From Bacteroidota bacterium (GTDB taxonomy: Bacteria > Bacteroidota > Bacteroidia > Palsa-948): a stretch of 64,000 nt of DNA. Below, piece after piece: positions 8,405-17,069 of this stretch. The notes under the pieces are model-generated. The model was not told where the DNA came from, searched no databases, and saw only the letters and a program-made list of their open reading frames with translations. The stretch covers positions 16,906 through 80,905 of the forward strand of contig JACRAM010000056.1 of the NCBI GenBank assembly GCA_016213405.1, in the 5' to 3' direction. Position 1 is the stretch's first letter; the number at the start of each line of letters is the position of its first letter. Position numbers and translations under genes: made by a program.

Positions 8405-11218
8405 ATGAAGCACCTATTAAAACTAAACGTCAACGGCAATGATTACGATGTAGCCGTTCATGCCGGAACAACGTTGGCTGACCTGTTAAGAGATGAACTG
8501 AAACTCACAGGCACTAAAAAAGGTTGCGAACTTGGTGACTGCGGTGCATGCACTGTTCTTATGAATGGCAAAGCAGTCAATTCATGCCTCGTACTTGCAT
8601 TAGATGCCGATGGAAAAAAGATTGAAACCATTGAAGGCCTCGCGAAAGGCGAAGAGCTGCATCCTATTCAACGGGCATTTGTTGAGAAAGGAGCCATCCA
8701 GTGCGGCTATTGCACACCGGGAATGATCATGCGGACAAAATCCCTGCTGGACAGTAATCCGAACCCAACAGAAGAAGAAATTAAGTCCGGACTGAGCGGC
8801 AATCTGTGCCGATGCACAGGATACACAAAAATTATTGAAGCGGTTGAAACTGCAAAAGAATATCTGAAGGGCAAAGAAGTGAAACCGTTAGAGTTTCATC
8901 CTCAGAAATCAGCTATAGACCTTTCCGTTGTTGGCAAACGCTTACCAAAACACGATGCACCGGATAAAGCAACCGGGAGAGCAATTTATACGGATGATAT
9001 TTCGCTGCCGAATATGATCTATGGAAAATTGCTGCTCAGTCCCGTTCCTCATGCGCTGATAAAATCCATCAACACAAAGAAAGCCATGAAACTTCCGGGC
9101 GTGAAAGTGATATTGACAGGCGCTGATGTTCCGGATGTGAAATGGGGAACTTCTCCCCCGCGCTACGATGAAAATATTCTTGCAAAAGGAAAAGTACGGT
9201 TTGTAGGAGACGTGGTTGCCGCAGTAGCTGCAATTGATGAAGAGACCTGCTACAAAGCGCTGAAATTAATTGAGGTTGAATACGAAGAACTGCCCGCTGT
9301 CTTTGATCCTGAAGAAGCAATGAAAGATGGCGCGCCCCGCCTCTTTGATGATAAATATGAAAATAACATCAACACGCATGTAGATCATCACTTCGGGGAT
9401 ATAGAAAAGGGATTTGCCGAAGCCGACCATATCCGCGAAGAACGGTTTGTTGGAAACAGAACCTATCAGAATCCCATGGAGCCGCATTGTTCCATTGCAG
9501 AATGGGACAGGCACGGAAGAGTAACGCTTCACACTTCCACTCAGGTTGTGCATTATGTGCATCATCAGCTTTCGCACATACTCGGGTTGCCGCTCGGAAA
9601 TATCCGGGTTATTATGACAAACTGCGGAGGCGGTTTTGGCGCCAAAGCAGCTACTACCACAATTGAAGTGGCATCCATTTTCCTTTCACGAATTGCAGGA
9701 TGCCCTGTCAAGATGAGATTTAACCGCGAAGAAATGTATTTGTTCGGAAGAGGCCGTCATAAACAATACATTGACCTGAAAATAGGAGTGAAAAAAGACG
9801 GAACCATCACAGCCGTCAAACAAAGAGCGGTGCTGGAAGGCGGAGCGTATTCAAGTTTCGGAATTGTTTCCACGTATTATGCAGGATCCATGCTTACCAC
9901 GCTTTACAAATTTCCTAACTATAAATATGACGGCTTCAGGGTGAACACCAACCTGCCCCCCTGCGGTGCTTTCCGCGGACATGGCTGTCCTCATCCGCGG
10001 TTTGCGTTTGAATCATTATTAACCATGATTGCCGATGATATCGGAATGGATCCGGTTGATATCCGTTTGAAGAACGCGATGACACCTGATTATCACACTT
10101 GCAACGACCTTGATATTAATTCATGCGAACTCACCGCCTGCATTGACCTGGTGAGAAAAAAATCCGACTGGGACAAGAAGAAAGGAAAGCTTCCAAAAGG
10201 AAGAGGAATAGGTATCGGCTGCGGAGGATTTGTTTCCGGAGCGGGCTATCCGATCTACCGTTCCAAATTCCCTCATTCAAGCGCCACAATCAAAATTGTG
10301 GAAGACGGATCGAGAGCCGTGTTGTTTATCGGGGATGCCGATATCGGACAAGGATCAGATACAGTCCTTGCGATGGCAGCCTGCGAAGCCATGGGAATTA
10401 CATACGACAGGATCAGCGTTGTATCTGCCGACAGCGACCTCACACCAATCGGATTTGGCGCTTATTCCAGCCGTGTAACTTTGATGGGAGGCAATGCCTC
10501 TAAAATGGCAGGAGAAGAAATTAAGAAACAGGTTCTTGCTGCTGCATCTGGAATTTTGAAAGTTGATGAAGACAAATTAGAGGCAAGAGAGAACAAGGTA
10601 TTTGTAAAGGACAATCCTTCAAAATTCATTCCCTGGGAAGAAGCGGGCTTTGCACATTTCTCTATGAAGGGACCGCTACTCGGCAAAGGGCATTATTCTC
10701 CTCCCGAAGGGCTTGGCGGAAAATATAAAGGAGCAGCCGTTGGAACTTCTCCCGCCTATTCCTTTTCAGCAACCGTATGCGAAGTGGATGTGGATATGGA
10801 AACAGGAAAAGTGAAAGTGCTGAATTTCTGGGATGCGCACGATTGCGGCACTGCCGTGAATCCGCTTCTGGTGGAAGGACAGGCAGAAGGCGCAGTATTG
10901 ATGGGAATGAGCGAAACACTTTTTGAAAATGAAGTGTTCGACAGCAAAGGAAAAATGGTGAATGCTGACTTTCACAATTATTTAATTGCTACTTCGGCAG
11001 ATATGCCGCCTATTGATTCCAATATAGTGGACAGCTATGAACCTGCAGGACCTTATGGAGCAAAAGAAGTGGGAGAAGGAGCCACCTTGCCGATCCTCGG
11101 AGCCATTGCCAATGCTGTTGCTGATGCCATTGGTGTAAGGATATTTGAACTTCCGATCACTCCTCAAAAAGTGTTGGAGGCGATTCAATCGGTGAAGGCT
11201 GAAAAAATTCGGAGTTGA
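8405..11218 (+). CDS. molybdenum hydroxylase, fused [2Fe-2S]2 and molybdopterin-binding subunit
   Basis: The 937-residue protein joins two usual subunits. Residues 1-160 are the iron-sulfur part: Cys41, Cys46, Cys49 and Cys61 form the plant-type cluster, and Cys100, Cys103, Cys135 and Cys137 the second. Residues from about 175 onward are the molybdopterin-cytosine-dinucleotide domain, with GGGFGAKAA near 410, a PCGAFRGHG segment near 520, and the catalytic glutamate in KEVGEGA (Glu891). The single-chain layout resembles aldehyde oxidoreductase of sulfate reducers, but here a separate FAD subunit precedes it. In the benzoyl-CoA context a role in preparing an aromatic or heteroaromatic substrate is attractive, but the substrate cannot be read from the sequence. 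Confidence 0.88.
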   Translation: MKHLLKLNVNGNDYDVAVHAGTTLADLLRDELKLTGTKKGCELGDCGACTVLMNGKAVNSCLVLALDADGKKIETIEGLAKGEELHPIQRAFVEKGAIQCGYCTPGMIMRTKSLLDSNPNPTEEEIKSGLSGNLCRCTGYTKIIEAVETAKEYLKGKEVKPLEFHPQKSAIDLSVVGKRLPKHDAPDKATGRAIYTDDISLPNMIYGKLLLSPVPHALIKSINTKKAMKLPGVKVILTGADVPDVKWGTSPPRYDENILAKGKVRFVGDVVAAVAAIDEETCYKALKLIEVEYEELPAVFDPEEAMKDGAPRLFDDKYENNINTHVDHHFGDIEKGFAEADHIREERFVGNRTYQNPMEPHCSIAEWDRHGRVTLHTSTQVVHYVHHQLSHILGLPLGNIRVIMTNCGGGFGAKAATTTIEVASIFLSRIAGCPVKMRFNREEMYLFGRGRHKQYIDLKIGVKKDGTITAVKQRAVLEGGAYSSFGIVSTYYAGSMLTTLYKFPNYKYDGFRVNTNLPPCGAFRGHGCPHPRFAFESLLTMIADDIGMDPVDIRLKNAMTPDYHTCNDLDINSCELTACIDLVRKKSDWDKKKGKLPKGRGIGIGCGGFVSGAGYPIYRSKFPHSSATIKIVEDGSRAVLFIGDADIGQGSDTVLAMAACEAMGITYDRISVVSADSDLTPIGFGAYSSRVTLMGGNASKMAGEEIKKQVLAAASGILKVDEDKLEARENKVFVKDNPSKFIPWEEAGFAHFSMKGPLLGKGHYSPPEGLGGKYKGAAVGTSPAYSFSATVCEVDVDMETGKVKVLNFWDAHDCGTAVNPLLVEGQAEGAVLMGMSETLFENEVFDSKGKMVNADFHNYLIATSADMPPIDSNIVDSYEPAGPYGAKEVGEGATLPILGAIANAVADAIGVRIFELPITPQKVLEAIQSVKAEKIRS

Positions 11219-11239
11219 TATTATGTGAAATGGAAATGA

Positions 11240-11325
11240 TGGAAGATTGGAAGATTGGAAGGTTGGAAGATTGGAATCCACCCAGCCATCCAACATTCCA
11301 TTATTCCTTTTGGTTTCGCAGCTGA
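11240..11325. repeat. 9-base tandem repeat (GGAAGATTG) followed by an inverted-sense arm
   Basis: The motif GGAAGATTG recurs with small changes from 11240 to 11277. It is followed by a stretch (about 11278-11310) rich in the complementary words CCATCC and CATTCC. Simple arrays like this are common between genes in Bacteroidota. The array sits between the molybdenum hydroxylase and the hemerythrin gene. An in-frame extension of the hemerythrin gene runs through it but is unlikely to be translated. Confidence 0.6.
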
Positions 11326-11362
11326 ATTATTAAATTTTTCACAAAAGCATAAATACCCCACT

Positions 11363-11905
11363 ATGAATAAATCCATGAAAGTGTTGTTTGACGAACACGA
11401 AATCATCGTCAACGCAATTGATACTGCACAACAGGCAAAATTACTTATCGGAAAAGACGATGCCGCCTATGAAAAACTCATCACACAGTTAATCGGTTTT
11501 TTCAGAAACTATGCCGACAAGTACCATCATTTCAAGGAAGAAGAGATCCTTTTTCCTGAAATGGCAAAGCGCAATGAATTGCTTGCCGATGGCGTTATCA
11601 AGGAAATGTTCGAGAACCATGCTGATTTCCGGGTGATGATAAAGAACATTGAAACGTCTTTAAATAAAAAACAATATCCGCATGCACAGCTGCTGCTGGA
11701 GGAGTACACCGAAGCGCTGCTCGATCATATTGCAGTGGAGAACGATGAAGTGTTTCAAACCGCTGAAACAATTTTTTCAGAAGAGGAACTTGAAAAAATA
11801 TATTTCCGTTTCGAGGATTGCGACCGGGAACTTGGCAATGCGAAAAAGGAAGAACTGAAAGAACTTGCTGACACGCTGCGAAAAAATCTGCTGATGGCTG
11901 ATTAA
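11363..11905 (+). CDS. hemerythrin HHE-domain protein
   Basis: The 180-residue helical protein carries the hemerythrin-type iron ligands: FDEHE near residue 10, YHHFKEEEILFPEM near 53-66, ENHADF near 87 and LLDHIAVENDEVF near 118-130. I chose the ATG at 11363 because the upstream in-frame extension is translated from a simple repeat. Hemerythrins bind oxygen, nitric oxide or iron at a di-iron centre. Next to oxygen-sensitive dearomatizing enzymes, an oxygen- or NO-handling role is a reasonable inference. The next gene starts three bases after its stop, so the two are probably co-expressed. Confidence 0.85.
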   Translation: MNKSMKVLFDEHEIIVNAIDTAQQAKLLIGKDDAAYEKLITQLIGFFRNYADKYHHFKEEEILFPEMAKRNELLADGVIKEMFENHADFRVMIKNIETSLNKKQYPHAQLLLEEYTEALLDHIAVENDEVFQTAETIFSEEELEKIYFRFEDCDRELGNAKKEELKELADTLRKNLLMAD

Positions 11906-11908
11906 TTC

Positions 11909-12358
11909 ATGGATGATGTGAAAGAAAAAAATGAAATAGACGAAAGGATCCTTGCTTTCCTTGCAGCGCATACCAACCTGACGCTTGCTGTTTCAGAGAA
12001 CGATCACCCCTACTGCGCGAATTGTTTTTACGCCTATGCGGAAAAAAAGAACCTTCTTATTTTTAAATCAAGTTCCGATACCAACCACATTGCCATTGCG
12101 CTCAGAAATGATAAAGTTGCCGGCACAATTACTCCTGATAAACTTGACAAAACAAGAATACAGGGAATTCAGTTCACAGGAAAAATGTCAAAAGCAGAGG
12201 GTGAGATTCTGACGACCGCCAAGAACACGTACTACAAAAAATATCCTTTCGCGTTAGCATTTGCCGGTGAACTCTGGATTATTGAACTGAACTTTTTAAA
12301 ATTTACAGATAACAAACTCGGCTTCGGAAAAAAAATTGAATGGAAAAAATTATCATGA
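11909..12358 (+). CDS. pyridoxamine 5'-phosphate oxidase-fold (flavin-binding split barrel) protein
   Basis: The 149-residue protein matches the small PNPOx-like family (YhbP type). The pattern includes HTNLTLAVSENDHPYCANCFYA near residues 20-40, KSSSDTNHIAIALRND near 52-68, and IQGIQFTGKM in the middle strand. Such proteins bind FMN, F420 or heme, and true pyridoxal-phosphate synthesis is unlikely at this length. It follows the hemerythrin gene by three bases. The pair may deal with oxygen or nitrosative stress, which is inference from context only. Confidence 0.75.
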   Translation: MDDVKEKNEIDERILAFLAAHTNLTLAVSENDHPYCANCFYAYAEKKNLLIFKSSSDTNHIAIALRNDKVAGTITPDKLDKTRIQGIQFTGKMSKAEGEILTTAKNTYYKKYPFALAFAGELWIIELNFLKFTDNKLGFGKKIEWKKLS

Positions 12359-12423
12359 GAGATGCGTACGAATTTGAATCCATAATAACCGAACAAACCT
12401 GAAAAGTTTAAGTCCTTGAGAAA

Positions 12424-12435
12424 TGATATTTATCA
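12424..12435. promoter_or_regulatory. FNR/CRP-type palindrome TGAT-ATTT-ATCA
   Basis: The site TGATATTTATCA lies 100 bases before the bcrD start codon, in the only sizeable gap before the benzoyl-CoA genes. It has the same eight fixed bases as four other intergenic sites in the window. A weaker palindrome (TGAT-GCAT-GTCA) follows at 12468-12479. Confidence 0.6.
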
Positions 12436-12535
12436 GGATTTTTTTCTTCTGATACTTCTGGAAATCATGATGCATGTCATAGTATAAGCTAAGTAATTGC
12501 GTCAATTTTGCCTAAGAGAAAATAATTATTTACCT

Positions 12536-13375
12536 ATGGAAAAATCATTTTATACAATGGGAATTGATGTCGGAAGCAACTTCATCAAATTAGTTCTCAT
12601 GGATTATTCGGACAAATCAAAACTCGTTGACAAGCAAACTGAAAAAATCCGCAAAAGAAATCCTACTCAAGTGGCTGATGAGATGATAAACACGATGCTT
12701 CAAAAAAATAATTTAAAGTATGAAGGTGTTGCGTATCTGGCTTCCACAGGTGAAGGGGATTTGGTGAAACGCAAGCGCGGGCATTTTTACGGAATGACCA
12801 CGCACGCAAAAGGTGCCAATTTCTTTTTTCCTGATGCAAAAACGGTTGTTGATATGGGAGCGCTTTATGTACGTGCGGTAAAAGTTTCGGAAGATGCGCG
12901 CGTGCAGGATTATAAAATGACAGGTCAATGCGCTTCAGGTTCAGGGCAGTTTGTAGAAAATATTTCGCGCTATCTCGGCTTGTCTATTGAAGAAGTCGGT
13001 GATGTTTCACTTACGGCAAAAAATCCCGAAATCTCTTCAGGAATTTGTGCAGTTCTTGCCGAAACCGATGTCATCAACATGGTCTCGCGTGGAATTACTA
13101 CGCCTGACATTATTAAAGGAATTCATCTTTCCATCGCAAACAGAATCATTAAACTCATGAGTTCGCTGAAAGGGGAATCTCCGATTATTCTCACAGGAGG
13201 AATGGCGTTGAACAAAGGAATGCTTCAGGCGATTGAAGAACAACTGGCAGAAACAGGAAAAAAGTTTGTAATCAAAACACACCCTGATGCGATTTACGCA
13301 GGAGCAATCGGTGCAGCTTTGTGGGGAGGATTCCGCCATATTAAACTGAAAGAAAAAAAAGCAGTAGCAGCATGA
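12536..13375 (+). CDS. bcrD: benzoyl-CoA reductase ATPase subunit, BcrD/BadG/BzdQ type
   Basis: This ASKHA-fold ATPase couples ATP hydrolysis to low-potential electron transfer onto the BcrBC-type catalytic half. The phosphate-binding motif GIDVGSNFIKLVLMD is at residues 9-23. The bridging [4Fe-4S] cysteines are Cys132 in GQCASGSGQFVENISRYLG and Cys171 in SSGICAVLAETDVINMVSRG. Their spacing of 39 equals that in the characterised activator of 2-hydroxyglutaryl-CoA dehydratase. CASGSG together with ICAVLAETDVINMVSRGI is typical of BcrD rather than of dehydratase activators. I chose the ATG at 12536 (279 residues) over a TTG 39 bases upstream. An FNR-like palindrome lies 100 bases upstream. The partner ATPase is the C-terminal half of the protein at 22560-24413. 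Confidence 0.88.
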   Translation: MEKSFYTMGIDVGSNFIKLVLMDYSDKSKLVDKQTEKIRKRNPTQVADEMINTMLQKNNLKYEGVAYLASTGEGDLVKRKRGHFYGMTTHAKGANFFFPDAKTVVDMGALYVRAVKVSEDARVQDYKMTGQCASGSGQFVENISRYLGLSIEEVGDVSLTAKNPEISSGICAVLAETDVINMVSRGITTPDIIKGIHLSIANRIIKLMSSLKGESPIILTGGMALNKGMLQAIEEQLAETGKKFVIKTHPDAIYAGAIGAALWGGFRHIKLKEKKAVAA

Positions 13376-13680
13376 AACAATTGGTAACGACATATAAAAA
13401 ATTTATTCACTGAACTTTGGTGCCGGAGAGAATACAACGTGTTTGAGTTAGTACGACTTAGGAACTATGGGGGTTTCCATGCGCGTGCGTTTCACTCATG
13501 AATAAATTCTCTTACAAAGGGCAGGCAGTTCTTGCCTGCCTTGGCATCATTGTTTCGGTGAAATGAAGCCCATCCTAAACCCCGTAGGAAATAATTCCAA
13601 CGGGGTAAATCCTTCCCGAAGGGAAGGACTTGTAGGGGGTTGGAAGAATTAAATAGTTGACCTTAAAAAAATAGTTTGTC
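13376..13680. repeat. gene-free gap with three short hairpins
   Basis: No coding potential is visible in these 305 bases between bcrD and the acyl-CoA ligase. Three inverted repeats are present: GGCAGGCA/TGCCTGCC at 13520-13540, CCCCGT/ACGGGG at 13580-13605 and CCTTCCC/GGGAAGG at 13611-13627. None has a following T-run, so they look like intergenic repeats rather than intrinsic terminators. Confidence 0.55.
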
Positions 13681-15816
13681 ATGAATTATGTGGAAACAAA
13701 AGAAAAAAAGACAACATCAAAAGTGGTGCATGAACTGGATTCTCTTTTCAAACCTAAATCTATTGCCATTATTGGCGCTTCATCCAAAGAACTTTCCATT
13801 GGAAATGTCATTTTAAAAAATCTTGTTCATTACGGCTATACAGGAAAAATTTATCCTATCAATCCAAAAGAACCGGAAGTAAGAGGCGTAAAAGCATATC
13901 CAACCATTTTTGATGTGCCCGGAGAAATTGATTTGGCACATGTAATAATCCCCAGCAAATTTGTTCCGCAGATAATTGAGGACTGCGGCAAGAAAGGAAT
14001 CAAATCCGTTATCATTAACTCTGCCGGCTTCAGCGAAATGGGTGCTGAAGGCATGGTTCTTCAAAAAGCATTTTTGGCAAAAGCAAAAGAATACGGAGTG
14101 AGAATCTTCGGACCGAATTGCCAGGGAATAATTAATTCAGATCCTGACCTGAAAGCGTATTGCGATTTCACGTTTACATTTCCTGAACCGGGCGCTATTT
14201 CAATTGTTGCATTAAGCGGAGGAGTGGGCGCTATCATTATGCAGAGCATGTTTGATTTGGATATCGGCATGCGCATGTATGCTTCCAACGGTAATGCCTG
14301 CGATATTTCTATTTCAGATGTGGTGAGTTATTACGGTGAGGATGAAGGAACAAAAGCCATCCTTTTATATACCGAAGGATTTCACAATCCAAGAGAATTT
14401 ATGGAAGTGGCAAAAATAGTTTCAAAGAAAAAACCAATTCTCGCTATGAAAGCCGGAAGAACCGAAGCAGGAGCGCAAGCTGCCGCCTCGCACACAGGTT
14501 CGCTTGCCGGTGTGGATATCGCCACCGAATTGATTTTTGAAAAAACCGGAATACTCGCATTTAATAATGAGGAAGAAATGTGTCAGATTGCAATGGCATT
14601 TGCCACACAGCCCATCCCGAAAGGGAACAGAGTGGGCATTATCACAAATACAGGAGGACCTGCCGTTATCGCTACTGATGAATTGGTAAGTGCTGGTTTG
14701 CAGCTTCCTGCGCTTTCCGAAAAAGCAAAAAAGATTTTAAAAGAAACAATGCTTCCGGAAGCATCTATCGGAAATCCGGTTGATGTGGTTGCAACTGCGG
14801 GAGGAAAACATTTCCGCAGCGCGCTGGATGTGCTGATGGAGGAAGATACAATTGATTCCATCTATATAAATTTTGTAACTGCACCGTTTACCGATGTTGA
14901 TGAGGTGGCAAAAAATATTGTTGAAGTGAATAAGATGAAGCGCAAACCCATCGTTTGCAATTTCATGACGAATATGTCGCTGGATCGTTTCAAAGTAACG
15001 GCTAAGATTCTGAAAGAAGGAGGCATTCCTTGTTACAGTTTCCCTACCACTGCCGCAAAGGCGCTGGGCGCATTGTATAAATATCACAAAGTGCGTTCGA
15101 GGAATATTGGCGAGGCAAAAGTTTTTACAGATGTAAATAAAATGAAAGCCGAAACAATTTTTGCTGAAGCTAAAAAAGAAGGCAAGGAATTTCTTTCCTC
15201 CACGCAGGTATATAATTTGCTTTCCGCCTATAAAATTCCAATAGCGGATTGGAGAATTGCTGACCGTGCGTATGATGTGGCAAAGGCAGTAAAGGAAATA
15301 GGTTTTCCGGTGGTGATGAAAGCCGATGCAGAATCATTGGTTCATAAAAGCGATTTAGGAGGAGTGGTGGTTAATTTGAAAAATATGGATGAAGTGCTGA
15401 CCACCGTGGAAAAGTTTCAAAAGAAATTCCAACTAAAAGATTTGAAATTCTTCATCCAGAAATTTCTTCCCGGAGGAAGAGAACTGATTGCCGGTGTGAG
15501 CGCGCAACGCGACCTCGAACCTTTGATTATGTTCGGCATAGGAGGAATTTATGTGGAAGTATTAAAAGATGTTGTTTTCAAAATCGCGCCTGTAACAGAA
15601 CTGGAAGCAACAGAAATGCTTTCCTCCATCAAGGCATCAAAAATATTGGATGGAGCGCGGGGTGAAAAACCAATTCACAAAGAAAGCGTGATTGAAATTA
15701 TTCAACGGCTCTCGCAATTGGTTACCGATTTCCCTCAAATTCAGGAAATGGATTTGAACCCTATCATGGCTTTTGAGGATAAAGCGCTTGTGGTGGATGC
15801 AAGGATAAAAATTTAA
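13681..15816 (+). CDS. ADP-forming acyl-CoA synthetase (acetate-CoA ligase family)
   Basis: The enzyme links a carboxylic acid to CoA with ATP to ADP plus phosphate. The 711-residue chain fuses both subunits: a CoA-binding Rossmann domain (KPKSIAIIGASS, residues 21-32 and on to about 120), a succinyl-CoA-synthetase-like middle with the phospho-histidine motif AAASHTGSLAG (His271), and a C-terminal ATP-grasp domain from about 490 (VVMKADAESLVHKSDLGGV, ELIAGVSAQRD). It lies 11 bases before bcrB. Characterised anaerobic benzoate degraders mostly activate benzoate with AMP-forming ligases. This enzyme could instead activate benzoate or conserve ATP from a downstream acyl-CoA; the direction and substrate are unknown. 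Confidence 0.85.
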   Translation: MNYVETKEKKTTSKVVHELDSLFKPKSIAIIGASSKELSIGNVILKNLVHYGYTGKIYPINPKEPEVRGVKAYPTIFDVPGEIDLAHVIIPSKFVPQIIEDCGKKGIKSVIINSAGFSEMGAEGMVLQKAFLAKAKEYGVRIFGPNCQGIINSDPDLKAYCDFTFTFPEPGAISIVALSGGVGAIIMQSMFDLDIGMRMYASNGNACDISISDVVSYYGEDEGTKAILLYTEGFHNPREFMEVAKIVSKKKPILAMKAGRTEAGAQAAASHTGSLAGVDIATELIFEKTGILAFNNEEEMCQIAMAFATQPIPKGNRVGIITNTGGPAVIATDELVSAGLQLPALSEKAKKILKETMLPEASIGNPVDVVATAGGKHFRSALDVLMEEDTIDSIYINFVTAPFTDVDEVAKNIVEVNKMKRKPIVCNFMTNMSLDRFKVTAKILKEGGIPCYSFPTTAAKALGALYKYHKVRSRNIGEAKVFTDVNKMKAETIFAEAKKEGKEFLSSTQVYNLLSAYKIPIADWRIADRAYDVAKAVKEIGFPVVMKADAESLVHKSDLGGVVVNLKNMDEVLTTVEKFQKKFQLKDLKFFIQKFLPGGRELIAGVSAQRDLEPLIMFGIGGIYVEVLKDVVFKIAPVTELEATEMLSSIKASKILDGARGEKPIHKESVIEIIQRLSQLVTDFPQIQEMDLNPIMAFEDKALVVDARIKI

Positions 15817-15827
15817 ATACTACAACT

Positions 15828-17069
15828 ATGTACAAAATCCAATCCGCAAAACTGTTAAAGGAAATAATGACAAACTATTTTCTGGGGATGAAAGACACAT
15901 CCAAGAAGATGGCATGGTGCACCAGTGTTGGACCAGCCGAATTGCTTCGCTCCTTTGGCTTTGAAGTTCACTTTCCCGAAAATCACGGAGCATTATTAGG
16001 CGCCACACGCACGGCAGGCGACCTTATTCCCGAAAGCACAAAACTTGGATATAACAATGATATATGTTCCTACCTGACTGCCGATATTGGTTCGTATTTA
16101 AAAAAGCAAACTCCGCTGCAGGAACATTATGGTTTGGCTGGACCTCCAAAACCCGCTCTGATAGTTTACAACACCAACCAATGCCGCGAAGTTCAGGATT
16201 GGATGAACTATTTTGCCAAGGAAATGAATTGCCCCATTGCCGGAATCACTCCTCCGCGCTATATGGATGAAGTAAGCGATGCGCATATTGCTGATGTGAG
16301 CGCGCAATTTAAGGCAATGATCCCTGCCTGTGAAAAAGCAAGCGGTAAAAAATTTGACATCGACCGCTTTCGCGAAACATTAAAACTCAGTAAAGAAGCA
16401 ACCGACCTATGGAAAAAAGTATTATGGACGGCAACCGCTTCGCCATCGCCCATAAGTTTCTTCGATGCCACCATTCACATGGGACCCATTGTGGTTTTGC
16501 GCGGAACACAACTGGCAAAAGATTATTACACCGCCCTGTTAAAAGAACTTCAGGATAATGTGGAAAAGAAAATCGGGTTTCTTGCCGAAGAAAGCAGTAG
16601 AATTTATTGGGATGGAATGCCGATATGGGGAAAACTAAGACCGATGTCAGACCTGTTTATCGAAAACAAAGCCGCAGTGGTGGCTTCCACCTACTGCAAC
16701 AGTTGGGTGTTTGATGCCTTTGATGAAAAACATCCGTTTGAATCCTCTGCCAAAGCATACACCGAAATATTTATCAACCGAAGCGAAGCAGCGAAAGAAA
16801 AATTATTGGCAAAACACGTAAAAGACTTTCGTATTGACGGAATGATATTTCACGATGCAAAAACCTGCGCCAATAATTCCAACTCCCGCTTCGGAATGCC
16901 CCAACGAATCTCAGAGAAACTTGGCATTCCCACCTTAACCATCGAAGGAGATTTGTGTGATTTGCGTTTTTATTCCGAAGCACAAAGCACCACCAAGATA
17001 GAAACCTTTCTTGAACAGATTGAAAGTACAAAAACAATACATAAACCAACAGCCGTAATTAGTCATTAG
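15828..17069 (+). CDS. bcrB: benzoyl-CoA reductase subunit BcrB
   Basis: This is one of the two catalytic-half subunits of class I benzoyl-CoA reductase and belongs to the 2-hydroxyacyl-CoA dehydratase D superfamily. The 413 residues show the family landmarks: WCTSVGPAELLRSFGF (Cys31), PENHGALLGATR, NDICSYLTADIG, VYNTNQCREVQDWM, FFDATIHMGP, YWDGMPIWGKLRP, VASTYCNSWVFDAFD and HDAKTCANNSNSRFGMPQR. The conserved cysteines are expected iron-sulfur ligands, and these strings point to BcrB rather than to BcrC or a dehydratase. The last codons (AVISH and stop) are encoded by the left end of a downstream repeat, so the natural C terminus may have been replaced. BcrC is not found nearby. Confidence 0.88.
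   Translation: MYKIQSAKLLKEIMTNYFLGMKDTSKKMAWCTSVGPAELLRSFGFEVHFPENHGALLGATRTAGDLIPESTKLGYNNDICSYLTADIGSYLKKQTPLQEHYGLAGPPKPALIVYNTNQCREVQDWMNYFAKEMNCPIAGITPPRYMDEVSDAHIADVSAQFKAMIPACEKASGKKFDIDRFRETLKLSKEATDLWKKVLWTATASPSPISFFDATIHMGPIVVLRGTQLAKDYYTALLKELQDNVEKKIGFLAEESSRIYWDGMPIWGKLRPMSDLFIENKAAVVASTYCNSWVFDAFDEKHPFESSAKAYTEIFINRSEAAKEKLLAKHVKDFRIDGMIFHDAKTCANNSNSRFGMPQRISEKLGIPTLTIEGDLCDLRFYSEAQSTTKIETFLEQIESTKTIHKPTAVISH

Noticed and set aside
7487..11218. Firm call as 4-hydroxybenzoyl-CoA reductase (HcrABC)
   Set aside because: The FAD subunit lacks the family's extra [4Fe-4S] insertion and the other two subunits are fused, so only the broader molybdenum hydroxylase family is supported.
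15828..17069. Assignment of this gene as a generic 2-hydroxyacyl-CoA dehydratase subunit
   Set aside because: Strings such as VYNTNQCREVQDW and YWDGMPIWGKLRP and the neighbouring had, oah and dch favour BcrB.
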